From positions 1 through 64,000 of the forward strand of contig JBBINR010000004.1 in NCBI GenBank assembly GCA_037443785.1: a stretch of 64,000 bases of DNA, in the 5' to 3' direction. Position numbers and translations under genes: made by a program. The DNA comes from JAQUOA01 sp037443785. GTDB lineage: Bacteria; Bacteroidota; Ignavibacteria; UBA10030; UBA8401. Shown here in pieces: positions 43,642 through 52,579 of the stretch. Under the pieces are notes generated by a model. The model saw only the letters and a program-made list of their open reading frames with translations, was not told the DNA's origin and did not search any database. The first letter of the stretch is position 1. Each line of letters begins with the position of its first letter.

Positions 43642-44241
43642 GTGAATACTCTTCCCCGCTCTTTTTTTGTCCGCCCAACTCTTACTGTAGCAAAAGACCT
43701 TCTCGGAAAGATTTTCGTCCGAAGAATTGGAAGAAAAATTCTTTCCGGAAAAATTGTCGAGACTGAAGCATATCTTCACAGCGATCCTGCCTGCCATGCA
43801 TTTCGTGGAATGACCAATCGCAATAAAGTGATGTTTAACGAAGGTGGTTTTCTTTATGTGTACTTTATATACGGAATGCATTATTGTGCTAACATTGTTA
43901 CATATAAAAAGGATGTTGGTGAAGCGGTTCTGATTCGAGCTGTCGAACCGATTGACGGAATTGAAATAATGCTTAAAAAGCGTTTCCCACATGGTTCACA
44001 TCTAAAAAACGAACTTCAACTGAAAAATCTCACGAATGGTCCTGCAAAATTTGCACAAGCATTTGATTTAACACAAGAGCATTCCGGAGCTAACTTACTT
44101 GAAAATAAAATTTTTTTACTCGAAGGAGGGAAAATTTCTGGAGCACAGATTTATACTACAACTCGGATCGGAATTACTGAAGGAAAAGAAAAAAAGTGGC
44201 GGTTTTACCTAAAGAACAATCCGTGGGTTTCTAAAAAGTGA
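43642..44241 (+). CDS. Alkyladenine (3-methyladenine) DNA glycosylase, MPG family
   Basis: Encodes 199 residues. The opening SFFVRPTLTVAKDLLGKIFV, the active-site Glu in KIVETEAYL, and VYFIYGMHYCANIV are family motifs of the AAG/MPG fold, which removes alkylated and deaminated purines. The frame opens with GTG at 43642, since the nearby ATG is immediately followed by a stop in another frame. Its end overlaps the opposite-strand gene by 11 nt. Confidence 0.92.
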   Translation: MNTLPRSFFVRPTLTVAKDLLGKIFVRRIGRKILSGKIVETEAYLHSDPACHAFRGMTNRNKVMFNEGGFLYVYFIYGMHYCANIVTYKKDVGEAVLIRAVEPIDGIEIMLKKRFPHGSHLKNELQLKNLTNGPAKFAQAFDLTQEHSGANLLENKIFLLEGGKISGAQIYTTTRIGITEGKEKKWRFYLKNNPWVSKK

Positions 44242-44839
44242 ACGCCGACGTCACACCAAGTGATATTTCGTGAAATGATTTTCCCGAAAAGAAAGAATTA
44301 TAGCGGTACGTTAATCCGTATGTGTGAGATGGAAAGAGACCAAAATACGGCAGCCATGGCGATTTTAACCACACTCCAGTTCCAATTGTATATCCATGAT
44401 TTGGAAAATCAGAAATGAATCCGGTGCTGACATGAATGCCTGAAAGAAAAATTTTCCTTCGATCAATAAAATCAAAGTTAAAATCTCTTGTCACTTCAGT
44501 TCTAAAAATATCTCTGACTTTTGCATTGCCAATGTGAGTATAATTCAACATCACACGATAATTGGTAAAAATACCTGTTTCTCTTTTCTCACCATATCCA
44601 AATCCGGTTTCAATATCAAAACTACCATAAGCCGTTCCATCTTTTAACACAACTCCCGCACTCGGAGGGAAAAAACTAATCGCCAATCCTGCAACTGCAA
44701 GTGGAACAAGAATTCCTGCCGTCGAATAAATAGCAACTTTTTCTCGAGTCGAAGGTTCTTGTACACTGGTTGTATCCTGACCGTAAACCTGCAAAACAAG
44801 AAGAACCATTACAAGTGGCGGTAAATAGATTTTTTTCAC
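44231..44839 (-). CDS. Exported barrel-like protein of unknown function
   Basis: Encodes 202 residues. A signal peptide (LPPLVMVLLVLQVYGQ) is followed by one more hydrophobic segment (about 37-58) and then repeated beta-strand-like stretches such as GSFDIETGFGYG, YRVMLNYTHIG and HEISLGVTSAFTF, ending in Phe, as in outer-membrane barrels. No family recognised. It overlaps uvrA by 4 nt (ATGA), so is coupled to it, and its end overlaps the AAG gene by 11 nt. Confidence 0.65.
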   Translation of the reverse strand: MKKIYLPPLVMVLLVLQVYGQDTTSVQEPSTREKVAIYSTAGILVPLAVAGLAISFFPPSAGVVLKDGTAYGSFDIETGFGYGEKRETGIFTNYRVMLNYTHIGNAKVRDIFRTEVTRDFNFDFIDRRKIFLSGIHVSTGFISDFPNHGYTIGTGVWLKSPWLPYFGLFPSHTYGLTYRYNSFFSGKSFHEISLGVTSAFTF

Positions 44840-47793
44840 TCGGGGTTTTTTCCCTGTAATTCTTTTATCAAGTACATCCCTGTATAAGAATTTTGAATTT
44901 TGGAAATCTGTTCCGGAGTTCCTTCTGCAATGATTTTTCCCCCAGCAGATCCACCTTCGGGACCAAGATCAATTATCCAATCTGCCGTTTTAATAACATC
45001 AAGATTGTGTTCGATAACGACAACGGTATTCCCTTTGTTGACAAGTTTATTCAACACATCGAGAAGCATTTTCACGTCATCAAAATGAAGACCTGTCGTC
45101 GGTTCATCAAGGATATAGAGCGTGTTGCCTGTCCCTACTTTAGAAAGTTCAGTCGATAATTTTACTCGTTGTGCTTCGCCGCCGGAAAGCGTTGTTGCTT
45201 GCTGTCCGAGATGTATGTAACCAAGCCCCACTTCGTTCAATGTTTGAATTTTTCTGTTCATCACCGGCATTTCGCTGAAGAAATCCAGTGCCTCTTCAAC
45301 AGTCATCGCAAGAACATCGGCAATCGATTTTCCTTTGTATGTCACTTCCAGTGTTTCACGATTATATCGCTTGCCAAGACACATGTCGCACAGTACGTAA
45401 ACGTCAGGAAGAAAATTCATTTCAATTTTCTTTACACCATCACCTTCACACGCTTCGCAACGCCCACCTTTCACATTAAAACTAAATCGACCCGATTTAT
45501 ATCCGCGAATTTTTGACTCGGGAAGCTGTGCGTACAAATCTCGAATGAATGTAAATAATCCGGTGTAGGTTGCAGGATTCGACCGTGGTGTTCTTCCAAT
45601 CGGCGATTGATCAATATCGATGACCTTGTCGATATGTTCAATGCCTTCGATTGATTTGAACGGATAAACAGATATTTTTGTTTTATAAAATTTCTGAGAA
45701 AGAATCGGATAGAGGGTTTCATTAACGAGCGTCGATTTACCGGAACCACTGACGCCAGTGATGCATGTAAACGTACTGAGAGGAATATTCAAATCGACAT
45801 TTTGAAGATTATTCCCTGTGGCATTTTTGAGGGAAAGAAATTTTCCACTCCCCTTCCGCCGCTTCGATGGAATTTCGATTTTCTTTTCGCCGGAAAGATA
45901 CGCTATCGTGGAAGAATATGCATCACCATTTGATTCACTTTTAAGTTTTTTCTTTTTGAACGTTTCAGGTTTCCCTACAGCAATTACTTTTCCGCCGTGT
46001 GCTCCGGCTCCGGGGCCTAAATCAACAATGAAATCAGAACTTTCCATCATTTCTTTATCATGCTCAACAACTAAAACCGTATTGCCGAGGTCACGAAGGT
46101 TTTTCAGCGAGTTAATTAACTTTGTATTGTCCCTCTGGTGCAAACCGATGCTTGGCTCATCAAGAATATATAACACGCCGACTAACTGCGAACCAATTTG
46201 TGTTGCAAGACGAATTCGCTGCGCTTCACCCCCGGAAAGTGTTCTTGCTGCTCGATTTAAAGCAAGATATCCTAATCCTACGTCAACCATAAATTTTAAT
46301 CTCTGATTGATTTCTTTTAAGATCGGCCGTGCAATTTCCATCTGCCGATCGGTAAAGGATATCGTTTGGAAGAAATCCAACGCCTCCGTTAACGATTTTT
46401 CGACAATGTCGGAAATTTTAATTCTGTTCCTGGATTTTGAATCTTCGAGCTGGATCGCAAGATTTTCTTTCCGCAATCGCCCGCCGCGGCATTCCGAACA
46501 TATCTTGGTGCTCATAAAACTTTCCACCCATTCGCGGATTTTTAACGAAGCCGTATCGTTGTAATAATCCTGCAGCATCTTCATCAGACCATCATACCGA
46601 TGTTTATAGATCGATGTGCGACCTCCACCGTAGGTATATTCGATTTCGATTTTCTCACCCTTCGTTCCATATAAAAGCTCATCGAGTGCACTCTTCGAAT
46701 AATTTTTTATCGGAGTTGAGAAATCATACCCATGTTTTTTCAAAAGCCCTTTCACTTGAGCATAAAACCATGTTTGTCGAGGCTTCCCAAGCGGTGCGAG
46801 GCCTTCTTCTTGGATCGATAACGCATTATTTGGAATAATCAGCGAAAGATCGAACTGACGCTTCTCACCAAGCCCTTCGCACGATGGACAGGCGCCTGAT
46901 GTTGTGTTAAACGAAAACGAATTCGGCGCCGGCTCGTCATAACTTGTGCCGCATGTTGGACATGAATATTTCTTACTAAACAAAACATCTTGTTTCCCGT
47001 CATTTACAATCAGCACGCCTTCGCCAAATTGTAAAGCTACTTCAACGGAATCGGCAATTCTGCTGCGTACATCTTTTTTCATCTGAATTCGATCAATAAC
47101 AATTTCAATGTTATGGATTTTGTATCGATCCAGCTTCATTCCCTTCGATATTTCCTTTACCTCTCCATCAACGCGAACACGCAAAAAACCATCCTTCAAA
47201 ATCTTTTCAAACAATTCCCGATAATGACCCTTGCGCCCTTTGACGATTGGTGCCAGAATTTGAATCTTCGCACCCTGGGAAAATTTCATAATTGCGTCGA
47301 TAATTTGATCGACGCTTTGCTTTTGCACTTTTGTCCCGCAATGAACGCAGAATTGTGTTCCAACTCTTGCAAAAAGCAATCGAAGAAAATCATACACCTC
47401 GGTCACCGTTCCAACTGTTGACCGCGGGTTTGTGCTGACGGTTTTTTGTTCAATAGAAATTGCGGGAGAAAGTCCTTCGATATAATCGACATCAGGACGT
47501 TCCATTAATCCGAGAAATTGACGTGCATAAGCAGAAAGTGATTCGACATAACGACGCTGCCCTTCGGCGTAAATAGTATCGAAGGCGAGCGACGATTTTC
47601 CTGAACCGGAAAGTCCGGTGATAACGGTCAGTGTATCGCGTGGAATTTCAACATCAATATTCTTGAGATTATGTTCACGCGCCCCTTTTATAATCAGCGT
47701 GTTTTGTTCAGAGGCAACAGTTGCAGAGAGTGTTTCTGCTTCCAGGCCTTCGGGCATTGTCAACTTTGTTTTAGAAGAATTTTTCTTTTTCAT
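44836..47793 (-). CDS. uvrA: Excinuclease ABC subunit A
   Basis: Encodes 985 residues from the ATG at 47793 (a GTG at 47817 would add 8). Two ABC modules: GLSGSGKSSLAFDTIYAEGQ near the start and GVSGSGKSTLVNETLYP in the second half, each with LSGGEAQR signatures and zinc-binding Cys pairs (CVHCG, CSECRGGRL, CEACEGDG). UvrA finds bulky DNA damage and loads UvrB in nucleotide excision repair. Full length. Confidence 0.97.
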   Translation of the reverse strand: MKKKNSSKTKLTMPEGLEAETLSATVASEQNTLIIKGAREHNLKNIDVEIPRDTLTVITGLSGSGKSSLAFDTIYAEGQRRYVESLSAYARQFLGLMERPDVDYIEGLSPAISIEQKTVSTNPRSTVGTVTEVYDFLRLLFARVGTQFCVHCGTKVQKQSVDQIIDAIMKFSQGAKIQILAPIVKGRKGHYRELFEKILKDGFLRVRVDGEVKEISKGMKLDRYKIHNIEIVIDRIQMKKDVRSRIADSVEVALQFGEGVLIVNDGKQDVLFSKKYSCPTCGTSYDEPAPNSFSFNTTSGACPSCEGLGEKRQFDLSLIIPNNALSIQEEGLAPLGKPRQTWFYAQVKGLLKKHGYDFSTPIKNYSKSALDELLYGTKGEKIEIEYTYGGGRTSIYKHRYDGLMKMLQDYYNDTASLKIREWVESFMSTKICSECRGGRLRKENLAIQLEDSKSRNRIKISDIVEKSLTEALDFFQTISFTDRQMEIARPILKEINQRLKFMVDVGLGYLALNRAARTLSGGEAQRIRLATQIGSQLVGVLYILDEPSIGLHQRDNTKLINSLKNLRDLGNTVLVVEHDKEMMESSDFIVDLGPGAGAHGGKVIAVGKPETFKKKKLKSESNGDAYSSTIAYLSGEKKIEIPSKRRKGSGKFLSLKNATGNNLQNVDLNIPLSTFTCITGVSGSGKSTLVNETLYPILSQKFYKTKISVYPFKSIEGIEHIDKVIDIDQSPIGRTPRSNPATYTGLFTFIRDLYAQLPESKIRGYKSGRFSFNVKGGRCEACEGDGVKKIEMNFLPDVYVLCDMCLGKRYNRETLEVTYKGKSIADVLAMTVEEALDFFSEMPVMNRKIQTLNEVGLGYIHLGQQATTLSGGEAQRVKLSTELSKVGTGNTLYILDEPTTGLHFDDVKMLLDVLNKLVNKGNTVVVIEHNLDVIKTADWIIDLGPEGGSAGGKIIAEGTPEQISKIQNSYTGMYLIKELQGKNPE

Positions 47794-47913
47794 TCGCGTA
47801 GAGAAAGTGCTGCACACAATCCTTGAAAATCATAGCACAAAAAAATTTTGGAAAGTTCAAACAGTAAGATACGGAAAGATGAGTGCTAAGGCAAAGATTG
47901 GCGCAGAGAAATA

Positions 47914-48459
47914 TTACTTTACAACTTTCAACTGGAAGGTTAATTGTGTCAAAGGGAAAATATTTGCCAGGCGATTTTCATAAAAATCCTTTCGGCTATT
48001 GGCAAATGAAGCGATCAATCGGTCGATGAGATGGCGCTGCACCAATCCTTTGTCAAATTCAACAGATTCAAGCCAAAATTGAATTGGAGAGTATTGAAAA
48101 TCGCCATGCGAAGTTCCTCGAACAAAATAATCGAACGAATGGACACCGAACCAATGTTGATGCGTAGGATCGGTATTAGCATTGCGGTGAGCGTAAAATG
48201 GAACAGTAATTTCGACGATACCATTGTTCTTTGTAATGCGATGAAGTTCAGTCATCACTCTGATCACGTCATTTAAATGTTCTAAAACATTATCCGCATA
48301 AATTGCATCGAATTGATTATCTGAAAACGGATATGGAAAATGATTAAGGTCGTGGAGAACATCAGCATCGGAGCGAGAATTTTTATCAATGCCAATTGCA
48401 TCAGCTCTTTTACGTTTACCGCACCCTAAATCAAGAATGACAGGTTTTTGTTCAGCCAA
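47914..48459 (-). CDS. Class I SAM-dependent methyltransferase
   Basis: Encodes 181 residues. Motif I is ILDLGCGKRKRADAIGIDK and a later AIYADNVLEHL block marks the acceptor side; the HRITKNNGIVEITVPFYAH part follows. Substrate unknown. It starts with TTG at 48459, seven nt after GAGG, a well-placed ribosome-binding site, and overlaps DUF58 by 8 nt. Confidence 0.83.
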   Translation of the reverse strand: MAEQKPVILDLGCGKRKRADAIGIDKNSRSDADVLHDLNHFPYPFSDNQFDAIYADNVLEHLNDVIRVMTELHRITKNNGIVEITVPFYAHRNANTDPTHQHWFGVHSFDYFVRGTSHGDFQYSPIQFWLESVEFDKGLVQRHLIDRLIASFANSRKDFYENRLANIFPLTQLTFQLKVVK

Positions 48460-49366
48460 TTCGTTTCCTCTTGTTGAGATAATTTAACAATGCGACATCA
48501 AACGGCGTTGACGTATCGAGTAAAAGATAATCGATCATATTTTCCCGGCATTCTCGTTTGTACCTTTCAATAAAATTCCGTATTGCATCTTGATATGCTT
48601 TTTGAATATGATGAGGCTGTGTTGTCAACAATTCTCCTGTTTCAATGTCCTTAAATATTGCGTCGCTTCCGAATGCCAATGAACGTTCAAGCGGATCCAA
48701 AACGTGCATCACCAATACTTCATGGTTATTATGACGAAAATGTTTCAGCGCAGCAATCACTTTTGCCGGATCATCAAAAAGGTCGCTTAACACTACAATC
48801 AATCCACGACGCGAAATCCGATCGGCAAGCTGATGAAGCGCCGTCGCAGAGTTTGTTGTTTGCGACGGTTGAACTTTTTCTATTTCAACAAGAACACGCC
48901 GAAGATGCTGTTTTGTTGCATGGGGAGGAATGACTGTGCGAACCATTGAATCAAATAGCATCAATCCAACGGCATCACGCTGTTGAACCATCAGATATGA
49001 GAGCGACGCCGCAATGAAAGACGCGTATTCAAATTTTGAAACTCGTTTGTTCCCCTTTTTATCGATCTCTGATGCAAATCGCATCGAAGCGCTCGAATCG
49101 ATGGCAATATACGACTTTAGATTTGTTTCTTCTTCAAACTGCTTTACGTAGAATCGATCGGTCTTGCCGTACACGCGCCAATCAATCCGACGAATTTCGT
49201 CACCGGGCATGTATTGACGATGTTCTGCAAATTCTACACTGAATCCATGGTAAGGACTTTTGTGCAAGCCAGTAATAAAACCTTCAACAACCAATCGTGC
49301 ACGCAGTTCCATTGTGGAAAGCTTCGAAACAACTTCCGGATCAAGATATTTAAGCTGCTGTTCCAT
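48452..49366 (-). CDS. DUF58 (von Willebrand A-like) protein
   Basis: Encodes 304 residues. The central block YMPGDEIRRIDWRVYGKTDR and the vWA-like AIDSSASMRFA are characteristic of DUF58 proteins, usually partners of MoxR AAA ATPases; no moxR is next to it here. The role, probably in stress or metal-dependent complex assembly, is unestablished. It follows the TPR lipoprotein gene by 2 nt. Confidence 0.87.
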   Translation of the reverse strand: MEQQLKYLDPEVVSKLSTMELRARLVVEGFITGLHKSPYHGFSVEFAEHRQYMPGDEIRRIDWRVYGKTDRFYVKQFEEETNLKSYIAIDSSASMRFASEIDKKGNKRVSKFEYASFIAASLSYLMVQQRDAVGLMLFDSMVRTVIPPHATKQHLRRVLVEIEKVQPSQTTNSATALHQLADRISRRGLIVVLSDLFDDPAKVIAALKHFRHNNHEVLVMHVLDPLERSLAFGSDAIFKDIETGELLTTQPHHIQKAYQDAIRNFIERYKRECRENMIDYLLLDTSTPFDVALLNYLNKRKRIG

Positions 49367-49368
49367 TA

Positions 49369-49869
49369 TTATTTCTTCGACATTTTTTGCTTCTGTTTCA
49401 CACCATCCAATACTTGGTCTGGAGATCCTCCGATAAAGTTAAGTTCGGTTCTCACCGTTGGTGCAAGATCATGATTCGGATATTTTATTAAAAATGCTTG
49501 AAAAAAAAATTTTGCACTATCAATCATCTGAAAATTGTTTTTATAGATATACCCGACAAGAAACAACGACAAGGCTGAAGGCTGCATATCCGGGTATTGT
49601 TGATAAAACAATTTATAATTATTTAATGCTTCGCGCGGTTGATTTTTGAAACGAAAACTTTCCGCTAAGCCAAATCGTGCCCAGGAAGCATATCGGCCCT
49701 TCGGATACTCACTCAAGATTTTCTCACACACTTGCTTCGTTGAATCCCAGTTATTATTTACTTTAGCAGCCTCAACCCTAATCCACAAATCTTCGTCCGA
49801 CAATTTTTGACAACCGGCTACACAAACCAATAAAAAAACAAATACTATTTGAAATATTCTAAGAATCAC
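49369..49869 (-). CDS. TPR-type lipoprotein (BamD-like)
   Basis: Encodes 166 residues. GTG start at 49869, overlapping the rsmB stop by 4 nt (GTGA). A lipobox (LLVCVAGC, Cys19) gives a lipoprotein, followed by about two TPR-like repeats (ILSEYPKGRYASWARFGLAE; YYKLFYQQYP-like segments). This resembles BamD/YbgF proteins of the outer membrane but a specific role cannot be assigned. Confidence 0.75.
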   Translation of the reverse strand: MILRIFQIVFVFLLVCVAGCQKLSDEDLWIRVEAAKVNNNWDSTKQVCEKILSEYPKGRYASWARFGLAESFRFKNQPREALNNYKLFYQQYPDMQPSALSLFLVGYIYKNNFQMIDSAKFFFQAFLIKYPNHDLAPTVRTELNFIGGSPDQVLDGVKQKQKMSKK

Positions 49870-51164
49870 GATATTCGTTTCATTGCGGCTGCAAAAAATC
49901 CGTCGGTATTATGGATGTGAGGATATAATTGAAAATATTTATCGCCGCCAATACCTGTCAACTGATACCGTCCTAAAATTGTTGACGGAGGAATAATTTC
50001 AAAATTTGGATTGGATGCCAAAAACTTCTCAACAACTTCTTCGTTTTCGTGCTTCATTGTTGAACAGGTGGAATAAATTAACCGCCCGTTCACTTTTACG
50101 TATCGAGAATTTAACGATAAAATTGAAATTTGTTTTTCATGCATCTCAGAAATCATCGTCGGTGAAACACTCCATTTCATACCGGGATTCCTTCGTATCG
50201 TCCCAGTGCCGCTGCAAGGAGCATCAACCAAAACAGTGTCAGCACGTCCAATCAATTCATCAATCAATTGGTTTTCACGTATCGATTTGATCCGAATGAT
50301 ATCAACTCCATCCCGTTTCGCTCTTTTCCTTAAATCATCCAGACGAAATGCATGAATGTCTAATGCAAATATTTCACCACGGTTCTTCATCAATGAAGCG
50401 ATCGCCAGAGATTTCCCGCCTGCACCGGCACATGCATCAATAACTTTGGCTCTTGGTTTCGGATCAACCAACAACGCTAAAAGTTGACTCCCTTCGTCCT
50501 GAACTTCGACAAGTCCATTTTTGAATGCTTCTAACTGGAAAAGATTTATTCGTTTTTTTAGATGCAAACCAAATGGAGAATAAAGGGTTTTTTCCGTTTC
50601 AATTCCTGCTTTTAATAGCTCGTTTTGACAATCTTCCAATGATATTTTCAATGTATTCACACGGATTGTCATCGGAGCTTGCGTGTTCAATCGCTCGCAA
50701 AATACATTTAGCGTGTCACTTCCGATTGAATTTTTCCACTCTCCAATCATCCATTCTTGGAAGGAATATTTGGTCGCGAGAGTCTCAATCTCAGTTGGAC
50801 ATTGCGGTTCGTCTGCAGTATGTTGGTCTATGCGGGATAATTCTTCTGCCGTAAGCGAAATCTCATCACGCAGGCTTTCGAGGGTTTCTTTGTTTTCGAA
50901 AAGAAGATAGGCAATACAAAAATGGAGCGGCGTTTTTTTCGACTGACTTATGGAAAGCAACCATTCAATTCGCTTCTGGTGCCGAAGAATGCCGTACAGC
51001 GTTTCAGCAATAAATCGTCGGTCGGTCGATCCAAGATATTTTCTTTTCCGAAAAAATATATCGATGCAATGATCAGCAGGTTTCGAAGAGGATGAAACTT
51101 CTGAATACAATTCTACAACATGTCCAATAAGAGAGGATTTTTTCACAGAAGTGCTATACGACAA
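49866..51164 (-). CDS. rsmB: RsmB-type 16S rRNA (cytosine-C5) methyltransferase
   Basis: Encodes 432 residues. A NusB-like N-terminal RNA-binding domain is followed by a methyltransferase with KVIDACAGAGGKSLAIA, DTVLVDAPCSGTGTIRR (catalytic Cys) and YSTCSTM (second Cys). It methylates a C5 of 16S rRNA. The start is uncertain: TTG at 51164 overlaps the asparaginase stop by 11 nt, and a GTG at 51143 is an alternative; neither has a clear Shine-Dalgarno sequence. Confidence 0.9.
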   Translation of the reverse strand: MSYSTSVKKSSLIGHVVELYSEVSSSSKPADHCIDIFFRKRKYLGSTDRRFIAETLYGILRHQKRIEWLLSISQSKKTPLHFCIAYLLFENKETLESLRDEISLTAEELSRIDQHTADEPQCPTEIETLATKYSFQEWMIGEWKNSIGSDTLNVFCERLNTQAPMTIRVNTLKISLEDCQNELLKAGIETEKTLYSPFGLHLKKRINLFQLEAFKNGLVEVQDEGSQLLALLVDPKPRAKVIDACAGAGGKSLAIASLMKNRGEIFALDIHAFRLDDLRKRAKRDGVDIIRIKSIRENQLIDELIGRADTVLVDAPCSGTGTIRRNPGMKWSVSPTMISEMHEKQISILSLNSRYVKVNGRLIYSTCSTMKHENEEVVEKFLASNPNFEIIPPSTILGRYQLTGIGGDKYFQLYPHIHNTDGFFAAAMKRIS

Positions 51165-52059
51165 CTATATCTGAGCTCATGCTGGAATTTCGATACGCCC
51201 GCGCCATACGCGGAGTATTGTACGCTACACCAAATTTCCCTTCCTTGTTCAAAACGATAACACCACCATAACCATCGGCTTTCTTTTTCAATCGGTCAAT
51301 TCCTAATCGCGCAGCAGCTTCAGCATCATGTCCGTTCATTTCCATCTGATCGACAACGGTTTTTGCAAGGGCGACTTTAATAATTGCTTCTCCCCATCCA
51401 GTGCACGAAACCCCTCCAACTGTGCTGTCGGCATATGTCCCGCAGCCAATTAATGGAGAATCACCGACTCGCCCCGGATATTTATTTGGCGTTCCGCCCG
51501 TAGAAGTTCCCGAAACAATTGTTCCAAATTCATCCAACGCTACAGCGCCAACAGTATCAGACGGTAGTTTACTTTTAAAAGCATCTTTGGTAGAAAATGT
51601 CTTTTTCCCTTGAAGCTCTTTCCATCGCTGCAATTCTCTGCCGACAAGAAGTTCGTCGCTTTTGCACTGGGGAATTCCATTTTCACGTGCGAACCGCGCA
51701 GCACCCATTCCGGTTATCAATACATGCTCACTTTTATCCATGATAAGACGCGCTAACGAAATAGGATTTCTGATATTTTGAACGGCAGCAACTGCACCAC
51801 ATAAAAATGAAGTTCCATTCATCATGCTTGCATCAAGTTCGATTTCGCCTAGAGCATTGACGAATGAACCCCGGCCGGCATCGAATGTTGGATCATCTTC
51901 CAAATGACGGAGGGTGTGTTCAACAGCGTCATCAGCTTTCCCACCCTTGGAAAGTATCTTCCAACCAATTTCCAAGGCTTGCTTTACGCCATTACGATGT
52001 GCTTCGAGCATTTCGTCGGGAATATCCCAGGCACCGCCATGTACTATGAGTGAAATCAT
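51154..52059 (-). CDS. Isoaspartyl peptidase / L-asparaginase (N-terminal nucleophile type)
   Basis: Encodes 301 residues. The opening MISLIVHGGAWDIPDE and the central DTVGAVALDEFGTIVSGTST with the nucleophilic Thr169 define the plant-type asparaginase family, which self-cleaves before that Thr. It hydrolyses isoaspartyl dipeptides or asparagine. Cytoplasmic. First of the run leading to rsmB, DUF58 and the methyltransferase. Confidence 0.92.
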   Translation of the reverse strand: MISLIVHGGAWDIPDEMLEAHRNGVKQALEIGWKILSKGGKADDAVEHTLRHLEDDPTFDAGRGSFVNALGEIELDASMMNGTSFLCGAVAAVQNIRNPISLARLIMDKSEHVLITGMGAARFARENGIPQCKSDELLVGRELQRWKELQGKKTFSTKDAFKSKLPSDTVGAVALDEFGTIVSGTSTGGTPNKYPGRVGDSPLIGCGTYADSTVGGVSCTGWGEAIIKVALAKTVVDQMEMNGHDAEAAARLGIDRLKKKADGYGGVIVLNKEGKFGVAYNTPRMARAYRNSSMSSDIVVV

Positions 52060-52157
52060 TTTATAAAATTGAATTTATGATATTATGGATAGAAATTTAG
52101 TTAAATTGAAATTAGCGTCCAATTGAAAAATATCTTGGATTTTTTTTCTTTAAAATG

Positions 52158-52190
52158 AAAAAGGCCATTAGTATCGTAACGATGGCCTTT
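52158..52190 (-). terminator. Intrinsic terminator after the 69-residue membrane protein gene
   Basis: Perfect 9-bp stem AAAGGCCAT (52160-52168) with 52182-52190, 13-nt loop, followed on minus by TTTCATTTT. About 25 nt past the stop. Confidence 0.7.
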
Positions 52191-52217
52191 GGGAAAATTC
52201 GAGTCGCTTTATAACTA

Positions 52218-52427
52218 TCAGTGACGCCCGGCTGATTGGATTGTATTTCTATCGAAGTTCTTTAATTCTTTTTCCATCGCTCGCAATGCAATTAGAACAA
52301 AAATCGCCGAAATAAAAAAAAATTCAAACGGCATCAGAAGAAGAGAAAAAGAAAAAATCAAAATACTCAATAGTGAGTATAGAGCAATTTTGAAGCTCTT
52401 TTTGGATTTTACAGACATATTATTCAT
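52218..52427 (-). CDS. Small membrane protein of unknown function
   Basis: Encodes 69 residues with two hydrophobic segments (about 12-32 and 33-48) followed by a charged end. A GGAG ribosome-binding site sits 4 nt before the ATG, supporting translation, and a terminator follows. Divergent from the patatin-barrel gene. No family recognised. Confidence 0.55.
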   Translation of the reverse strand: MNNMSVKSKKSFKIALYSLLSILIFSFSLLLMPFEFFFISAIFVLIALRAMEKELKNFDRNTIQSAGRH

Positions 52428-52579
52428 AAATCTCCATTTTTTTTCTATTTAATTTAAATAATCGCGCGACATTTTATGTGACTACTATCATTCAATATCC
52501 TTGCAGAACATCGGTAACGCTGATAAAAATATTTATTCATTCCTTTTTTTTCGCTATTTTTATTCAAAATATTGCTTAC
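52428..52579. other. Divergent intergenic region before the patatin-barrel gene
   Basis: About 150 AT-rich nt between a minus-strand small gene and the plus-strand patatin gene. An in-frame GTG at 52478 extends the reading frame, but the clean signal peptide begins at GTG 52580. No confident promoter boxes or palindromes. Confidence 0.35.

Noticed and set aside
41999..44241. Bacterial microcompartment locus around the aldehyde dehydrogenase
   Set aside because: No shell protein, aldolase or diol dehydratase gene lies in the window; only the tail suggests such a link.
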